In this document: positions 9,165 through 9,613 of the stretch, in pieces
How the letters are laid out: every line of letters begins with the position of its first letter
Position numbering within the stretch: the first letter of the stretch is position 1
DNA from: Hyphomicrobiales bacterium
GTDB taxonomy: Bacteria; Pseudomonadota; Alphaproteobacteria; Rhizobiales; Aestuariivirgaceae
DNA length: 9,613 nucleotides
Assembly: GCA_025362535.1 (NCBI GenBank)
Contig: JANYGE010000249.1
Coordinates: 1 to 9,613, forward strand
Direction: 5' to 3'
Program-made: the position numbers and the translations under genes
The notes under the pieces: generated by a model
What the model was told of the DNA's origin: nothing
Seen by the model: the letters and a program-made list of their open reading frames with translations, nothing else
Databases searched by the model: none

Positions 9165-9613
9165 ATGGAAAACTTTTCTCTCACCCGTCGCAGCACTCTT
9201 GGCCTCGCCTTGGCCGCACCCTTCGTCATAAAGTCAGCAGTGGCCGCCACAGTGCCAGTACTGGTCGAACTGTTCACCAGCCAAGGCTGCTCATCTTGCC
9301 CGCCCGCGGATCGCTTGGCCGCCGAGCTTAAAAGCCAACCCGGTGTAACGGTTGTTTCATTTAATGTTGATTATTGGGATTATCTCGGTTGGCGCGACAC
9401 ACTGGCCAAACCTGAATATACCCAGCGCCAGATGGACTATGCCCATGCACGGGGCGACAATGATGTCTACACCCCTCAAATGGTTATTAATGGTGAGGCT
9501 CATGCCGTGGGCAGCAATCAAGCCGTGGTCGAAAGAGCCATCGCCAGCGCGCAGCGCAAGGCGTCAAACCTGCCCTTGCAGCTCAGCGCCACCGACAAGG
9601 AATTGATTGTCGA
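9165..9613 (+). CDS. DUF1223 thioredoxin-like exported protein (3' truncated by window edge)
   Basis: The first 149 codons of a gene running off the right edge; the family is usually about 230-260 residues. MENFSLTRRSTLGLALAAPF followed by a second apolar stretch ending SAVAA (to about 28) is a Tat-like signal with RRSTLGL. The mature part starts with VLVELFTSQGCSSCPPADRL (32-51), the DUF1223 hallmark with a CxxC at Cys42 and Cys45. It continues with FNVDYWDYLGWRDTLAKPEY and VYTPQMVINGE, where the Pro after Thr is the likely cis-proline of a thioredoxin fold. A periplasmic redox role is plausible but unproven. The family is sometimes found next to acnA in rhizobial relatives, from memory. ATG 9165 is the natural start because the signal follows at once; the nearest purine-rich site, AGGA at 9146-9149, is 15 nt away. 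Confidence 0.88.
   Translation, partial: MENFSLTRRSTLGLALAAPFVIKSAVAATVPVLVELFTSQGCSSCPPADRLAAELKSQPGVTVVSFNVDYWDYLGWRDTLAKPEYTQRQMDYAHARGDNDVYTPQMVINGEAHAVGSNQAVVERAIASAQRKASNLPLQLSATDKELIV

Noticed and set aside
9352..9606. 84-codon + strand frame inside the DUF1223 gene
   Set aside because: It is in another frame; the frame from 9165 carries the DUF1223 hallmarks and a signal peptide.

Overview
The window comes from an alphaproteobacterial chromosome, probably Hyphomicrobiales-like. The evidence is SdhC/D/A/B proteins of the mitochondrial/alphaproteobacterial type, a YkuD L,D-transpeptidase pair with Tat-like signals, a COG3762-type TPM protein and a DUF1223 protein next to aconitase. Composition is moderate in GC, and all identified genes but one lie on the + strand. 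There is no sign of phage, insertion sequence, CRISPR, tRNA or rRNA.

Layout. (1) 1-2419 is a cell-envelope block. It holds the Gly-rich tail of a truncated TPM (YgcG-type) protein, a second membrane-anchored TPM protein, two tandem paralogous L,D-transpeptidases, and, convergent on the minus strand, a small secreted SH3-like protein. The stop codon of the SH3-like gene is interleaved with that of the second transpeptidase. (2) 2420-2626 is a divergent intergenic region with a plausible promoter for sdh. (3) 2627-9017 is a tightly packed probable operon, sdhC-sdhD-sdhA-sdhB-chorismate mutase-acnA. It encodes all four subunits of succinate dehydrogenase (respiratory complex II), a stand-alone AroQ-class chorismate mutase that starts with TTG inside the sdhB stop, and the iron-sulfur aconitase AcnA. 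(4) 9018-9164 contains the last ~28 codons of a DUF1428 (YbaA-like) gene, a remnant with no 5' part. (5) 9165 to the window end is the 5' part of a Tat-signal, CxxC-containing DUF1223 protein.

Functionally, the sdh-acnA part supplies two TCA-cycle enzymes that both depend on Fe-S clusters (complex II also needs FAD and haem b), so co-transcription would match iron-sulfur demand. The chorismate mutase belongs to aromatic amino acid synthesis and its place between them is the oddest feature of the operon. The left block concerns the periplasm and peptidoglycan. I found no clearly new system; the most notable items are the embedded chorismate mutase, the DUF1428 remnant after acnA, the transpeptidase duplication and the interleaved convergent stops.
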